The notes: generated by a model not told the origin, from the letters alone. Positions 1 to 8,851 are shown, counted from the stretch's first letter. The stretch: DNA of 64,000 nucleotides from CAYFWF01 sp964346815 (GCA_964346815.1 CAYFWF010000003.1:248001-312000), one strand, 5' to 3'. Numbers and translations are program-made.

Positions 1-76
1 AACTTTTATTTTTGTTGTATTATCCTTCCTTCTTTGAAGAGATTGATTAAAAAAGAGAGTGGAAGAACTGCAAACA

Positions 77-838
77 ATGTCTATGGGGCTGGAGAATCTC
101 GTCTCGAAAGAATATCCAGGCCGTATCATCATTCTGGGACAGGATAGAGATGGTCGAAATGCGGTTGTCATTTATGCGATAACCGGAAGATCCCCATCCA
201 GCCAAGCCAGGAAATTGGAGCACAGCCAAGATACGATTTGGGTCAAGCCAACAGATAAAAAACTTTTGGAGAGGGGAAATATTGACCTGCTCATCTATCC
301 GTGTGTTTTTTGTCTGTCGCAAGGAATAGCTGTCAGCAACGGCAAACAGACCGTAGATGTCATGGCCTGTCTCGGCCAGGGGGAAAGCGCAGCGGAAATT
401 CTTGCTTTTGCCCTGAAAAATTGGGACTTTGAGCCTGATGCGCCCGCATATACTCCCAGGATAAGTGGATGCCTTCTTCCAAACAGAAAAGCGGCTTTGA
501 GCCTAATAAGAAGAGGTCCGGATGGAGAGGTTCTGAGGAACGTTTACGAATTTCCCCTGTTTGCAGGAAAAGGGAAAATGATTATGACTTACAGAGGGGG
601 GAATCTCGATCCTCTTCCAACTTTTTCGGGAGAGCCCCTCGATTTGGAAATCACCGGCTCCTCGCCTCAAAAAGTTGCCGAAGGTATCTACGAAGCTCTG
701 AAACCGGAGAACAGACAGAAGGACTTCAGGGTTGCTGTGGCCTGTGTTTTTTCTTCAGATATGTCATCAAAAAAATTTCGTGTTCATATCATCAACAGAT
801 TCAAAGAGAGGAAAGGAGAAAATGAAAACCTTCGATAA
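77..838 (+). CDS. PurO-type IMP cyclohydrolase
   Basis: Probable IMP cyclohydrolase of the PurO-like family (IMP_cyclohyd), closing the ring of FAICAR to IMP in the last step of purine synthesis. The N-terminal block reading YPGRIIILG, followed by a GRSPSSQAR stretch, matches the start of bacterial members of this family. It overlaps the next gene, an AICAR transformylase, by 17 bases, so both terminal purine steps are co-transcribed and probably translationally coupled. Start: a GTG at 59 is also open but a purine-rich tract touches it with no spacing. ATG 77 has GGAAG at 61-65 with 11-base spacing and is preferred. The family call rests on a few blocks and context, so it is moderately sure. 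Confidence 0.72.
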   Translation: MSMGLENLVSKEYPGRIIILGQDRDGRNAVVIYAITGRSPSSQARKLEHSQDTIWVKPTDKKLLERGNIDLLIYPCVFCLSQGIAVSNGKQTVDVMACLGQGESAAEILAFALKNWDFEPDAPAYTPRISGCLLPNRKAALSLIRRGPDGEVLRNVYEFPLFAGKGKMIMTYRGGNLDPLPTFSGEPLDLEITGSSPQKVAEGIYEALKPENRQKDFRVAVACVFSSDMSSKKFRVHIINRFKERKGENENLR

Positions 839-1901
839 AACCACACGTCTGCAGTACCGAGAAAAAGTGGAAGAAGATTTTCCAGACAGGCTGCAATGGG
901 GAAGTCTCGAGTTCAAGAAAAAACTTTCCATGCGATATGGCGAAAATCCCGGATATCCTGCGGCTTTTTATCAGGAATCTGGCGCTTCGGGTCCCAATAT
1001 GTCCTCATTGGAACTCCTCCAGGAGGGGACGAAGGGATTGAGCTATATAAATATCGGCGACATGGATCTGGGCCTGCGTTTGGTGAAAAAGCTCTCCAGT
1101 ATCTATAAGAATCGCTCCATATGCGTCCTTATCAAACACGAAATGCCGAGCGGAGTGGCAATGGGAGACAAGCCGGTAAAAGTTTTCGAGAGAGCATGGG
1201 GATGCGATCCTCTATCGAATTTTGGAAGTGTGGATGTGTTTAACTGTCCAGTCGATGAACCGACGGCAGAATTGATTGTGGAAAAGGGAAGGAATGTCGA
1301 AGTGATCTTCGCTCCTGGATATACTCCTGAAGCTCTGGAGGTCTTGACAACCCGGAAGCCTTTACGAGTCGTCAAAATCGGAGCAGCCGTCGATGACCCC
1401 TCAGTTGATAATGGATTGGAGTTCAAAAGAGTCGCAGGGGGATTGCTGGTGCAAAAACGTTTCGATTCCAAAATCGTGTCTCCTGAATCGGTGGATGTGG
1501 TTTCTCAAAGAAAACCCTCCCGAGAGGAAGTGGAAGCAGCCATCTTCTGCTGGAACGTGGTCTGCTTCACCAGATCCAATGCAATTGTTATCGGGAAAAA
1601 AGACAAAGTCCATGGAATAGGATCAGGACAAAGAAGCCGGATCGATGCGGCAGAAGATGCTGTCCGGTTTTCAAAACGAGGCTATGGTTCAGAAGGATGT
1701 GTAATGGCATCGGATGCGTTCATGCCTTTTACAGATGTGGTCGAACTTGCCGCCAGGAGTGGAATCACGGCCGTTATTTATCCTCTTGGTTCGCTTAGAG
1801 ACCAGGAGGTAATCGAACGAGCTGACGAGCTTGGGCTGGCAATGATCATCACGAAAGAACAAGGAAAAACAGACAGCGAAAGGGGTTTTTTACATCGATA
1901 A
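822..1901 (+). CDS. purH: Stand-alone AICAR transformylase (PurH C-terminal domain type)
   Basis: Phosphoribosylaminoimidazolecarboxamide formyltransferase, 359 residues, corresponding only to the AICARFT half of bifunctional PurH; the N-terminal MGS-like cyclohydrolase domain is absent. Family landmarks are RYGENPG (residues 38-44), LSYINIGD (73-80), the catalytic Lys-His pair in KHEMPSG (105-111), GSGQRSRID and the C-terminal SDAFMPF...IYPLGSLRD block. Several normally invariant positions differ: NPHQ reads NPGY and KHxNPCG reads KHEMPSG, so it belongs to a divergent branch. The reading frame is open from 732, but ATG 822 has AAAGGAG at 812-818 and starts at the conserved region. It pairs with the cyclohydrolase just upstream. 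Confidence 0.85.
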   Translation: MKTFDKTTRLQYREKVEEDFPDRLQWGSLEFKKKLSMRYGENPGYPAAFYQESGASGPNMSSLELLQEGTKGLSYINIGDMDLGLRLVKKLSSIYKNRSICVLIKHEMPSGVAMGDKPVKVFERAWGCDPLSNFGSVDVFNCPVDEPTAELIVEKGRNVEVIFAPGYTPEALEVLTTRKPLRVVKIGAAVDDPSVDNGLEFKRVAGGLLVQKRFDSKIVSPESVDVVSQRKPSREEVEAAIFCWNVVCFTRSNAIVIGKKDKVHGIGSGQRSRIDAAEDAVRFSKRGYGSEGCVMASDAFMPFTDVVELAARSGITAVIYPLGSLRDQEVIERADELGLAMIITKEQGKTDSERGFLHR

Positions 1902-1954
1902 CGAAGGAGTGCCTTTTGAGTCGAAGGAAGATTCGATGAAAACGCGGATTCCGC

Positions 1955-1982
1955 TTGACTAAAAGACCGGGTGGAATATAAT
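1955..1982 (+). promoter_or_regulatory. Sigma-70 type promoter for malic enzyme gene
   Basis: TTGACT at 1955-1960 and TATAAT at 1977-1982 are separated by 16 bases. The predicted start is near 1989, leaving a leader of about 70 bases before ATG 2058 with AGGAGG at 2047-2052. Confidence 0.6.
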
Positions 1983-2057
1983 AAAAGACTTTTATTCTAT
2001 CTTTAATAATTTTGGTATCAGGGATCATAGATCCGCAGATACCAGCAGGAGGAACTT

Positions 2058-3413
2058 ATGAAAGAAGTTACAGTGGAAGAGTTGTTGGCAAAAGCTGAAC
2101 AACCCTCCAAGGATGCCATGCGTTTACATCCCTTTTATAGGGGAAAAATCGAGGTTATTCCTAAGTGCCGGATAAGAGATTTTGAAGATTTCGCTATATG
2201 GTACACGCCCGGAGTTGCAGCACCCTGTAAGGATATTCAGAGACACATAGATAGAGCCTATGATATGACCAACAAGTGGAATTTCGTGGCCGTAGTATCT
2301 GATGGATCGCGTGTTCTTGGACTCGGGAACATCGGACCGGAAGCAGGGTTGCCGGTCATGGAAGGGAAGGCCCTTTTATACAAATATCTGGGTGGAGTGG
2401 ATGCTTTTCCTATATGTCTCGATACCCAAAATCCAGAAGAGATTATTCAGGCAGTGAAATGGCTTCAGCCGACTTTTGGAGGGATCAACCTGGAGGACAT
2501 TGCCCATCCTAAATGTTTTCATATTCTGGATACGCTGAGAAGAGAAATGGAAATCCCCGTATGGCACGATGATCAGCAAGGGACAGCTTGCGTGACGGTT
2601 GCGGGCCTTTTGAATGCTGTCAAGATCGTCAATAAAAAGATGGAAGACATAAAGGTAGCGTTGATCGGTGCCGGTGCTGCCAATATTGCCATTGCCCGGC
2701 TGATCATTATCGCTGGGGTTAAGCCCGAGAACATCATTGCTGTGGATTCCAGGGGGATTCTGCACAAAAACAGAGGGGACAGAGAGATGCTTAAGACAAA
2801 ATACAAGGAAAAATGGCATCTCTGCGAGATCACAAACCCAGATGGAGTCCACGGAGATATCAAAGAGGCGATGGAGGGAGCCGATGTCGTCATCTCCGCC
2901 TCAAAACCTGGGCCAGGCGTCATAAAAAAAGAGTGGGTAGAGACCATGGCAGAGGATGCTATCGTGTTTGCGGAAGCCAATCCCATCCCTGAGATTTGGC
3001 CGTGGGAAGCCAAGGAAGCTGGTGCGAGAATCGTGGCAACAGGACGGTCAGATTTTCCGAATCAGGTGAATAACTCGCTCGGATTTCCAGGAATTTTTAG
3101 AGGTGCACTGGACATACTGGCAAGCAAAATTACGGATGAGATGTGTATAGAGGCTGCAAAAGAGCTGGCAAAGGTTGCAGAAGATCATGGTATCCATGAG
3201 GACTACATCATTCCCACTATGGATGAATGGGAAGTGTTCCCAAGGGAAGCCGTTGCAGTCGGCAGCAAGGGCATTCAACAGGGAGTAGCAGGCGTCAAGA
3301 AGTCGGCCGAAGAAAGATTCGACATAGCAGAACGCATCATCAAAAAGGCCAGAGAAGAAGTTCAGCTTTTAATGAAAGAAGGTTTCATCGAAGATCCCGA
3401 CGCTGAAAAATAA
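2058..3413 (+). CDS. NAD(P)-dependent malic enzyme
   Basis: Oxidative decarboxylation of malate to pyruvate, linking the C4 acids to pyruvate. At 451 residues it is the short bacterial form with no phosphotransacetylase extension. The N-terminal malic domain shows WYTPGVAAPC, the SDGSRVLGLGNIGP block, the MEGKALLYK lysine region and the metal/substrate segment WHDDQQGTA near residue 173. The C-terminal Rossmann domain begins with the glycine-rich ALIGAGAANIA near residue 205. Cofactor preference cannot be read safely from sequence. It is preceded by its own strong promoter and followed by a 246-base gap before the heat-shock operon, so it is probably monocistronic. Confidence 0.93.
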   Translation: MKEVTVEELLAKAEQPSKDAMRLHPFYRGKIEVIPKCRIRDFEDFAIWYTPGVAAPCKDIQRHIDRAYDMTNKWNFVAVVSDGSRVLGLGNIGPEAGLPVMEGKALLYKYLGGVDAFPICLDTQNPEEIIQAVKWLQPTFGGINLEDIAHPKCFHILDTLRREMEIPVWHDDQQGTACVTVAGLLNAVKIVNKKMEDIKVALIGAGAANIAIARLIIIAGVKPENIIAVDSRGILHKNRGDREMLKTKYKEKWHLCEITNPDGVHGDIKEAMEGADVVISASKPGPGVIKKEWVETMAEDAIVFAEANPIPEIWPWEAKEAGARIVATGRSDFPNQVNNSLGFPGIFRGALDILASKITDEMCIEAAKELAKVAEDHGIHEDYIIPTMDEWEVFPREAVAVGSKGIQQGVAGVKKSAEERFDIAERIIKKAREEVQLLMKEGFIEDPDAEK

Positions 3414-3583
3414 CCTGGATCGTTTATAAATCATCCAAACATACCTGAATTCTTCAGATACGCGCTTTAAACAGCGGGGCACCGAAATCAAAAAAAGTTG
3501 TCCTTTATCATAGGATTCTTCTTCTTTGTGCGGGGTTGACTTTCAAGGTCATTTTTACCATCAAAAAAAAGATTAGCAAAAAA

Positions 3584-3613
3584 CTTGACAAAAGTATACT
3601 CAAGTTTTATATT
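3584..3613 (+). promoter_or_regulatory. dnaK promoter with overlapping HspR operator (HAIR)
   Basis: The half sites CTTGACA (3584-3590) and ACTCAAG (3598-3604) are separated by 7 bases, matching the HspR-associated inverted repeat consensus CTTGAGT-N7-ACTCAAG except for two positions in the left arm. The same bases form the promoter: TTGACA 3585-3590, 17-base spacer, TATATT 3608-3613. Repressor binding would therefore cover the -35 box and most of the spacer. The operon it serves encodes an HspR homologue at 6736-7149, which supports autoregulation. The rest of the 3414-3659 gap shows no gene or clear terminator. Confidence 0.75.
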
Positions 3614-3659
3614 ATAGTTGTACTAAATTTTAATGTTTTATCTCAATAGGAGGAAATAA

Positions 3660-5597
3660 ATGGCAAAGATCATAGGCATTGACCTTGGAACGACCAATTC
3701 GGTTGTCGCTACTACCGAAGGTGATAAACCGGTCATCATCCCAAATGAGGAGGGAGGACGAACCACTCCTTCAGTCGTAGCCTTCACTGAAAAAGGAGAA
3801 CGCCTGGTAGGTCAAGTGGCAAAAAGGCAGAGAATCACCAATCCAGAAAACACCATATATTCCATCAAACGATTCATGGGAAGAAGACACAGCGAGGTTC
3901 CTGAGGAAATCAATCAGGTCCCTTTTAAGGTGAGTAAAGATTCAAAAGGGAATGCTGTTCTCGAGGCATTAGGAAAAAAATACGCGCCGCCTGAAATTTC
4001 AGCGATCATCTTGCAGAAATTGAAAAAAGCTGCTGAAGATTATCTGGGTGAAAAAGTAGAGAAGGCCGTTATTACAGTCCCCGCATATTTCAATGACAGC
4101 CAGAGAAAAGCCACCAAGGATTCTGGAACAATTGCAGGTTTGGATGTGGTAAGAATCATTAATGAGCCCACCGCAGCTGCACTTGCCTATGGAATGGACA
4201 AAAAAAAGGATCAGACCATAGCTGTCTATGACTTCGGCGGCGGAACGTTCGATATATCCATACTGGAAGTTGGTGAAGGAGTTGTAGAAGTGAAATCCAC
4301 CAATGGTGATACCCATCTTGGTGGAGACGATATTGACCAGAGAGTACAAGACTGGCTGGTGGCCGAATTCAAGAAAGAATCAGGAATCGATCTTACAAAG
4401 GATAAGATGGCCCTTCAGCGTCTAAAGGAAGCAGCAGAAAAGGCAAAAATGGAACTCTCCTCTACCATGGAAACAGAGATCAACCTTCCCTTTATCACGG
4501 CCGACGCATCTGGACCCAAACATCTATTGATGAAGCTTTCAAGGTCCAAATTAGAGCAGCTTATGGAGGACTTGATTGAAAGGACAAAAGAGCCATGCCA
4601 GCAGGCTTTGCAGGACGCCGGTCTGAAATCGGGAGATATCAACGAGGTGATCCTGGTAGGAGGTTCGACAAGGATACCTAAGGTTCAGGAGCTGGTGAAA
4701 AGTCTGTTCGGAAAAGAACCTCATAAAGGTGTGAATCCGGATGAAGTTGTGGCCGCAGGAGCTGCAATTCAGGGCGCTGTTCTTTCTGGAGATGTCAAAG
4801 ACGTGCTTCTTTTGGATGTTACCCCCTTGACTCTTGGTATCGAGACTCTTGGAGGCGTGTTTACCAAGATGATTCCGCGTAACACCACCATTCCTACAAA
4901 AAAGACTGAAATATTTTCCACGGCATCAGATAATCAGCCCAGTGTTGAAATTCATGTTCTCCAGGGAGAAAGAGAAATGGCTTCCAATAACAGGTCCTTG
5001 GGCCGTTTCCATCTGGACGGAATTCCGCCCGCACCGAGAGGCGTTCCTAAAATAGAGGTAACGTTCGACATCGATGCGAACGGTATTCTTCATGTTTCCG
5101 CAAAGGACATGGGAACAGGCAAGCAGCAGGCTATCACCATCACCGGTCATTCTGGTCTTGATGAACAGGAAATCGATAGAATGGTCAAAGATGCAGAGGT
5201 CCATTCAGAGGAGGATAAAAAAAGAAGAGAATTGATAGATGTCAAAAATCAAGCGGACCAGATGGTCTACAATATGGAAAAGCTGCTCCGGGAAAATAAA
5301 GACAAGGTTCCGGCGGATGAGGCCAGCCGGATTCAGACAGAAATCGACAATACGAAAAAGGCGGCAGAGGGAGAAGATGTGGATGCCATAAAGCAGGCCA
5401 TAGAAAAACTTTCTCAAGCCTCTCATAAGCTGTCGGAGATGATGTATCAACAGGCAACCCAACAACAGGCACAGCAGCAGGCCGCAGGTTCCCAGGAATA
5501 TTCCGAAGGGCAAGCGCAGGCTCAAGAGCAGAAAACAGAAGCTGAATCTGAGGAAGAAGTGATCGATGCAGAAGTCGTGGACGAGGAGAAAAAGTGA
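3660..5597 (+). CDS. dnaK: Molecular chaperone DnaK (full length)
   Basis: Cytosolic Hsp70, 645 residues, ATP-driven folding of nascent and stress-damaged proteins with DnaJ and GrpE. The nucleotide-binding domain shows GIDLGTTNSV at the N-terminus, VPAYFNDSQRKATKD, INEPTAAALAYG and DFGGGTFDIS. The substrate-binding beta domain has LLLDVTPLTLGIET and VTFDIDANGILHVSAKD, followed by the full alpha-helical lid and a Gln-rich then acidic tail ending EEVIDAEVVDEEKK. First gene of the HAIR-controlled operon, with AGGAGG just before ATG 3660. A second, shorter DnaK lies at 38382-39962; this one is the canonical copy. Confidence 0.98.
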   Translation: MAKIIGIDLGTTNSVVATTEGDKPVIIPNEEGGRTTPSVVAFTEKGERLVGQVAKRQRITNPENTIYSIKRFMGRRHSEVPEEINQVPFKVSKDSKGNAVLEALGKKYAPPEISAIILQKLKKAAEDYLGEKVEKAVITVPAYFNDSQRKATKDSGTIAGLDVVRIINEPTAAALAYGMDKKKDQTIAVYDFGGGTFDISILEVGEGVVEVKSTNGDTHLGGDDIDQRVQDWLVAEFKKESGIDLTKDKMALQRLKEAAEKAKMELSSTMETEINLPFITADASGPKHLLMKLSRSKLEQLMEDLIERTKEPCQQALQDAGLKSGDINEVILVGGSTRIPKVQELVKSLFGKEPHKGVNPDEVVAAGAAIQGAVLSGDVKDVLLLDVTPLTLGIETLGGVFTKMIPRNTTIPTKKTEIFSTASDNQPSVEIHVLQGEREMASNNRSLGRFHLDGIPPAPRGVPKIEVTFDIDANGILHVSAKDMGTGKQQAITITGHSGLDEQEIDRMVKDAEVHSEEDKKRRELIDVKNQADQMVYNMEKLLRENKDKVPADEASRIQTEIDNTKKAAEGEDVDAIKQAIEKLSQASHKLSEMMYQQATQQQAQQQAAGSQEYSEGQAQAQEQKTEAESEEEVIDAEVVDEEKK

Positions 5598-5630
5598 TCT
5601 AGCCCTCTGATAGGTTGAAAAAGGTCAGGG

Positions 5631-6734
5631 ATGGCACGCGATTATTACCAGGTATTGGGAGTCGATAAAAAAGCTTCCGTAGCAGAGATAAAGAAGGCCT
5701 ACAGGAAGCTAGCGAGAAAGTACCATCCCGACCTCAACCCAGGGGATAAAGCCGCAGAGGCCAAATTCAAGGAGATCCAAGAGGCTTATTCCGTATTGAG
5801 TGACTCGAAAAAACGGGCCCAATACGATCGATTCGGATATGTTGGGGAGGCCCCTCCCGAAGGTGCCCGTCAAAGAGCTTCGTCATCGGGTTTCGAGGGA
5901 TTCGATTTTTCGAGCTATGGATCTTCTCCATTCCAGGATTTCTTTGAAAACATCTTCTCGACCCGGACTCGAGAACCACAACGCTCTATAAAAGGAGAGA
6001 ACCTCCTTTATACCATGAACGTCGGCTTTCAGGATGCCATCAATGGAGTGAAAACCCGCATAAAACTCACTAGAATGGTGAGTTGTTCCGCATGTGGAGG
6101 GAGGGGTTATGTGCAGAGCAGCAGCCAGGGACCCTGTCCTACATGCGGTGGAAGCGGTCAGGCCTCGATGCAGAGGGGATTCATGAAATTTGCTACCACG
6201 TGTCCTACCTGTGGAGGAACAGGCAGGTCTCAAGGAGCAGAATGTCCCAGCTGCCATGGCTCCGGTCTGGTTCCCAAAACAGAACTCATAAATGTGCGCA
6301 TTCCCGCAGGGGTCGATACGGGATCAAAGGTTCGAATTGCAGGAAAAGGAAATGCGGGAAGAAACGGAGGGCCGCCAGGAGACCTCTTCATCACCATCAA
6401 GGTGGATGCCCATCCCTTTTTTAAAAGGGAAGGAAAAAACATCTATGTAAAGCTGCCTATTACAGTCCCAGAGGCTACTCTTGGTTCAAAAATCGAAGTC
6501 CCAACATTGTACGGGAAGACAACTATAAAGATTCCTCCCGGCACCAAATCCGGGCAAAAGTTTCGTCTCAGAGAGAAGGGTGCTCCTGTTCCTGGAAAGA
6601 AACTCAGGGGAGACCAATTCGTAGAAGTCACCATCGTTCCTCCCTCTTTCCATGACGAAAAGATCAGGCAATTGATGAGGGAACTCCAGGAAATTTCGAG
6701 CGAGAATCCGAGAGAAAAATTGAGGATTCATTAA
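5631..6734 (+). CDS. dnaJ: Co-chaperone DnaJ
   Basis: Hsp40 partner that delivers substrates to DnaK and stimulates its ATPase, 367 residues. The J domain (about residues 1-70) carries YHPDLNPG with the HPD tripeptide, followed by a Gly/Phe/Ser-rich linker, a zinc region with four CxxCxGxG repeats (CSACGGRG, CPTCGGSG, CPTCGGTG, CPSCHGSG) and two C-terminal beta-sandwich domains (RIPAGVDTGSKVRIAGKG and following). It lies 33 bases after dnaK and one base before hspR. There is no grpE in this operon; grpE is with the second chaperone set at 37771. Confidence 0.96.
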   Translation: MARDYYQVLGVDKKASVAEIKKAYRKLARKYHPDLNPGDKAAEAKFKEIQEAYSVLSDSKKRAQYDRFGYVGEAPPEGARQRASSSGFEGFDFSSYGSSPFQDFFENIFSTRTREPQRSIKGENLLYTMNVGFQDAINGVKTRIKLTRMVSCSACGGRGYVQSSSQGPCPTCGGSGQASMQRGFMKFATTCPTCGGTGRSQGAECPSCHGSGLVPKTELINVRIPAGVDTGSKVRIAGKGNAGRNGGPPGDLFITIKVDAHPFFKREGKNIYVKLPITVPEATLGSKIEVPTLYGKTTIKIPPGTKSGQKFRLREKGAPVPGKKLRGDQFVEVTIVPPSFHDEKIRQLMRELQEISSENPREKLRIH

Positions 6735-6735
6735 A

Positions 6736-7149
6736 ATGAATAGAAATAAAGAGCCTAAGAAATTCTATCATATAAGCGCAGTTTCTCAGATGTACGACAT
6801 CCATCCACAGACGTTAAGATTATATGAAAAAGAAGGTCTTCTGAAACCCTCCCGGAGTGAGGGAAACACCCGTCTCTACAGTGAAGAAGACTTGAAACAA
6901 CTCGAATTCATTCTCAGCCTGACACGAGATCTTGGAGTCAACCTCGCTGGGGTAGAAGTTGCGATGAATATGAGAGAAAAATTGGAGCGAATCGAATCCG
7001 AAGTCAACGAATTTCTCGAATACATCAGACGAGAATTTTTCGAGGGACGTGAGGATGAATTCGAAGAACATAAGAAGGCGCTGATTCACATAACTCCTGC
7101 CAAAATCATCAAGATAGAGAGAATAGAGAAGGAAAAAGATGGGTCATAG
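6736..7149 (+). CDS. hspR: HspR, MerR-family heat-shock repressor
   Basis: Transcriptional repressor of the dnaK operon, 137 residues. The MerR-type winged helix occupies about residues 10-80: YHISAVSQMYDIHPQTLRLYEKEGLLKPSRSEG and so on, with R-L-Y-E-K-E-G-L the hallmark recognition region. A coiled-coil-forming C-terminal half follows. HspR proteins bind HAIR inverted repeats together with DnaK as co-repressor, and a HAIR site overlaps the promoter of this same operon at 3584-3604. It starts one base after the dnaJ stop and overlaps the sigma gene by 11 bases. Confidence 0.9.
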   Translation: MNRNKEPKKFYHISAVSQMYDIHPQTLRLYEKEGLLKPSRSEGNTRLYSEEDLKQLEFILSLTRDLGVNLAGVEVAMNMREKLERIESEVNEFLEYIRREFFEGREDEFEEHKKALIHITPAKIIKIERIEKEKDGS

Positions 7150-8020
7150 TTTTAAAGACTCTCTTGATTCCAGGAATCTCGCGCATTATCTCAAACAAAT
7201 AGCCAAGTTTCCTCAAATCAGCCAAAAAGAGGAAAAAGAACTGGGAAAGCTCATTCAAAAGGGAGATAAAAAGGCTCTCCGTAATCTGGTAGAATCCAAT
7301 CTGAGATTTGTGGTTTCATATGTCAAAAAATACAAGGGAATGGGACTCAGTCTTTCTGACCTCATCAACGAAGGAAATCTGGGATTGATCGAAGCCGCAA
7401 AAAGATTTGATCCTGATAAAAATGTTAAGTTTATTTCTTATGCGGTATGGTGGATCAGGCAGGCTATTATTCACGCCCTAACAAAGTATTCGCGCATCTA
7501 TCACATCCCTCAGAAGCTTTCCGATCAAATATCAGAGATGAAAAGGGTTAAGGCCCAACTGAAGAAAGAAATGGGCAGAGAACCCACCAGAGAAGAAACA
7601 GCAGAAATAATGAAACTGGATGTGGAAGACATTGAAGATCTGGAAATATTAGAAAGCAAAGATATCTCTCTCAGTGACAAATACTTTGATGATGATGTAG
7701 AGGTCGGTGACAGGATTAAAGACAGCCTTTCTCCTTCCGTTGAGCTTCAAATTGTAAAGAATTCTGTACAAGAAAATATCAGAGACATTCTCAATCAATT
7801 GGATGAAAAGGAAGCACTTGTGCTAAAATTAAGGTTCGGGATAGAGGACGAAGAACTTAAAAGCAAATATGGAATCGAGGATTTCAGCCCAAAAACACTC
7901 CAAGAAATAGGAAATACGCTCGATTTGACAAGAGAACGGATCAGACAAATCGAAAAAAAAGCCATGAGAAAATTGGCCCACTCCCACAAACTTCAACAGC
8001 TGAGAGGATATCTGAACTGA
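7139..8020 (+). CDS. RpoD/RpoS-like sigma-70 family factor
   Basis: RNA polymerase sigma factor of group 1/2 type, 293 residues, lacking region 1.1. Region 1.2 is near residues 13-45 and region 2 near 48-115: LRFVVSYVKKYKGMGLS, DLINEGNLGLIEAAKRFDP, YAVWWIRQAI. Region 3 follows, and region 4 ends with TRERIRQIEKKAMRKLAHS. Between 4.1 and 4.2 there is an insertion of roughly ten residues (around ELKSKYGIEDFS) compared with the usual LRYGL-D-EPKTLEEIG linker. No RpoH box is visible. Its position inside the HspR operon, overlapping hspR by 11 bases, suggests stress-inducible supply. The primary sigma factor is expected elsewhere, but that cannot be checked here. Confidence 0.85.
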   Translation: MGHSFKDSLDSRNLAHYLKQIAKFPQISQKEEKELGKLIQKGDKKALRNLVESNLRFVVSYVKKYKGMGLSLSDLINEGNLGLIEAAKRFDPDKNVKFISYAVWWIRQAIIHALTKYSRIYHIPQKLSDQISEMKRVKAQLKKEMGREPTREETAEIMKLDVEDIEDLEILESKDISLSDKYFDDDVEVGDRIKDSLSPSVELQIVKNSVQENIRDILNQLDEKEALVLKLRFGIEDEELKSKYGIEDFSPKTLQEIGNTLDLTRERIRQIEKKAMRKLAHSHKLQQLRGYLN

Positions 8021-8769
8021 TGGCAAACCAAACCTGCCCCCAATGCAATGACACAGGTTGGATTCTCAAGGAAACCGAGGGAAATCTGGTTGCCAGACGA
8101 TGCAAATGCTACGAGGAAAAAAAGAGCGAGATACTTTTTGAACAGGCTGCCATTCCCAAAAGATACGCGAACTGCTCATTTAAAAATTTTGAGCCGGAAC
8201 ACCATGATTCTCTGCGTCATGCCTTAAAGATAGCCAAACAGTTCATAAAAAATTATCCTGTGCAGGATGTCGGCCTGCTGTTTATAGGTCCATGCGGGGT
8301 GGGTAAGACTCATCTGGCAGTGGCAACCATGAATGAGCTGATCTTACAGAAGAACGTTCCTTGCTATTTCTGTGATTTCAGGGAACTCATTAGAAGAATC
8401 CAGAACACATATTCGCCTGATTCGTCCTTGACTGAGTCGGATATCCTGGAACCTATCTTCAAGAAAGATGTCCTTGTTTTGGACGAACTCGGGGCTAAGC
8501 GTACGACGGCGTGGGTAGAGGAAACGATTTTTTACATCATTAACCATCGTTATAACAATAAAAAACTGACCATTCTAACCTCCAATTATCCGGACCATAT
8601 CGATGATGAAGTGGATTCCAGAGAAGCTTATTTTAAAAAAGGCGAAGAAACGTTAGTGGACAGGATCGGAGTGCGTTTGAGATCCCGGCTGTATGAGATG
8701 TGCAAAATCGTGAGGATGGACGGCGACGATTACCGAAAAAAAATCAAGCAAGCCAGCTACCGTTTTTAA
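8020..8769 (+). CDS. DnaC/IstB-like AAA+ ATPase with N-terminal zinc ribbon
   Basis: ATP-binding protein of the DnaC helicase-loader family, 249 residues. The N-terminus has CPQCNDTGW...RRCKCYEEK, a zinc-ribbon-like Cys set as in DnaI/DnaC-like loaders. Walker A is GPCGVGKTHLA near residues 89-99, Walker B is VLVLDELGAKR near 148, and sensor 1 is ILTSNYP. No IstA transposase neighbours it, so an IS21 helper role is unlikely. It overlaps the sigma gene by one base and ends the heat-shock operon. A link between replication-fork loading and stress response is inferred only from this placement. Confidence 0.82.
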   Translation: MANQTCPQCNDTGWILKETEGNLVARRCKCYEEKKSEILFEQAAIPKRYANCSFKNFEPEHHDSLRHALKIAKQFIKNYPVQDVGLLFIGPCGVGKTHLAVATMNELILQKNVPCYFCDFRELIRRIQNTYSPDSSLTESDILEPIFKKDVLVLDELGAKRTTAWVEETIFYIINHRYNNKKLTILTSNYPDHIDDEVDSREAYFKKGEETLVDRIGVRLRSRLYEMCKIVRMDGDDYRKKIKQASYRF

Positions 8770-8851
8770 TCCTATAGAAGAGCACCATAACGGTAAATTT
8801 CAACGGGATATTTCTCCTTGCCGATCCGATTCAATTTAGATTCTATATGAA

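Noticed and set aside
8020..8769. IS21-type IstB transposition helper
   Set aside because: No IstA, terminal repeats or target duplication nearby; it is tightly overlapped with chromosomal stress genes, so a DnaC-like chromosomal role fits better.
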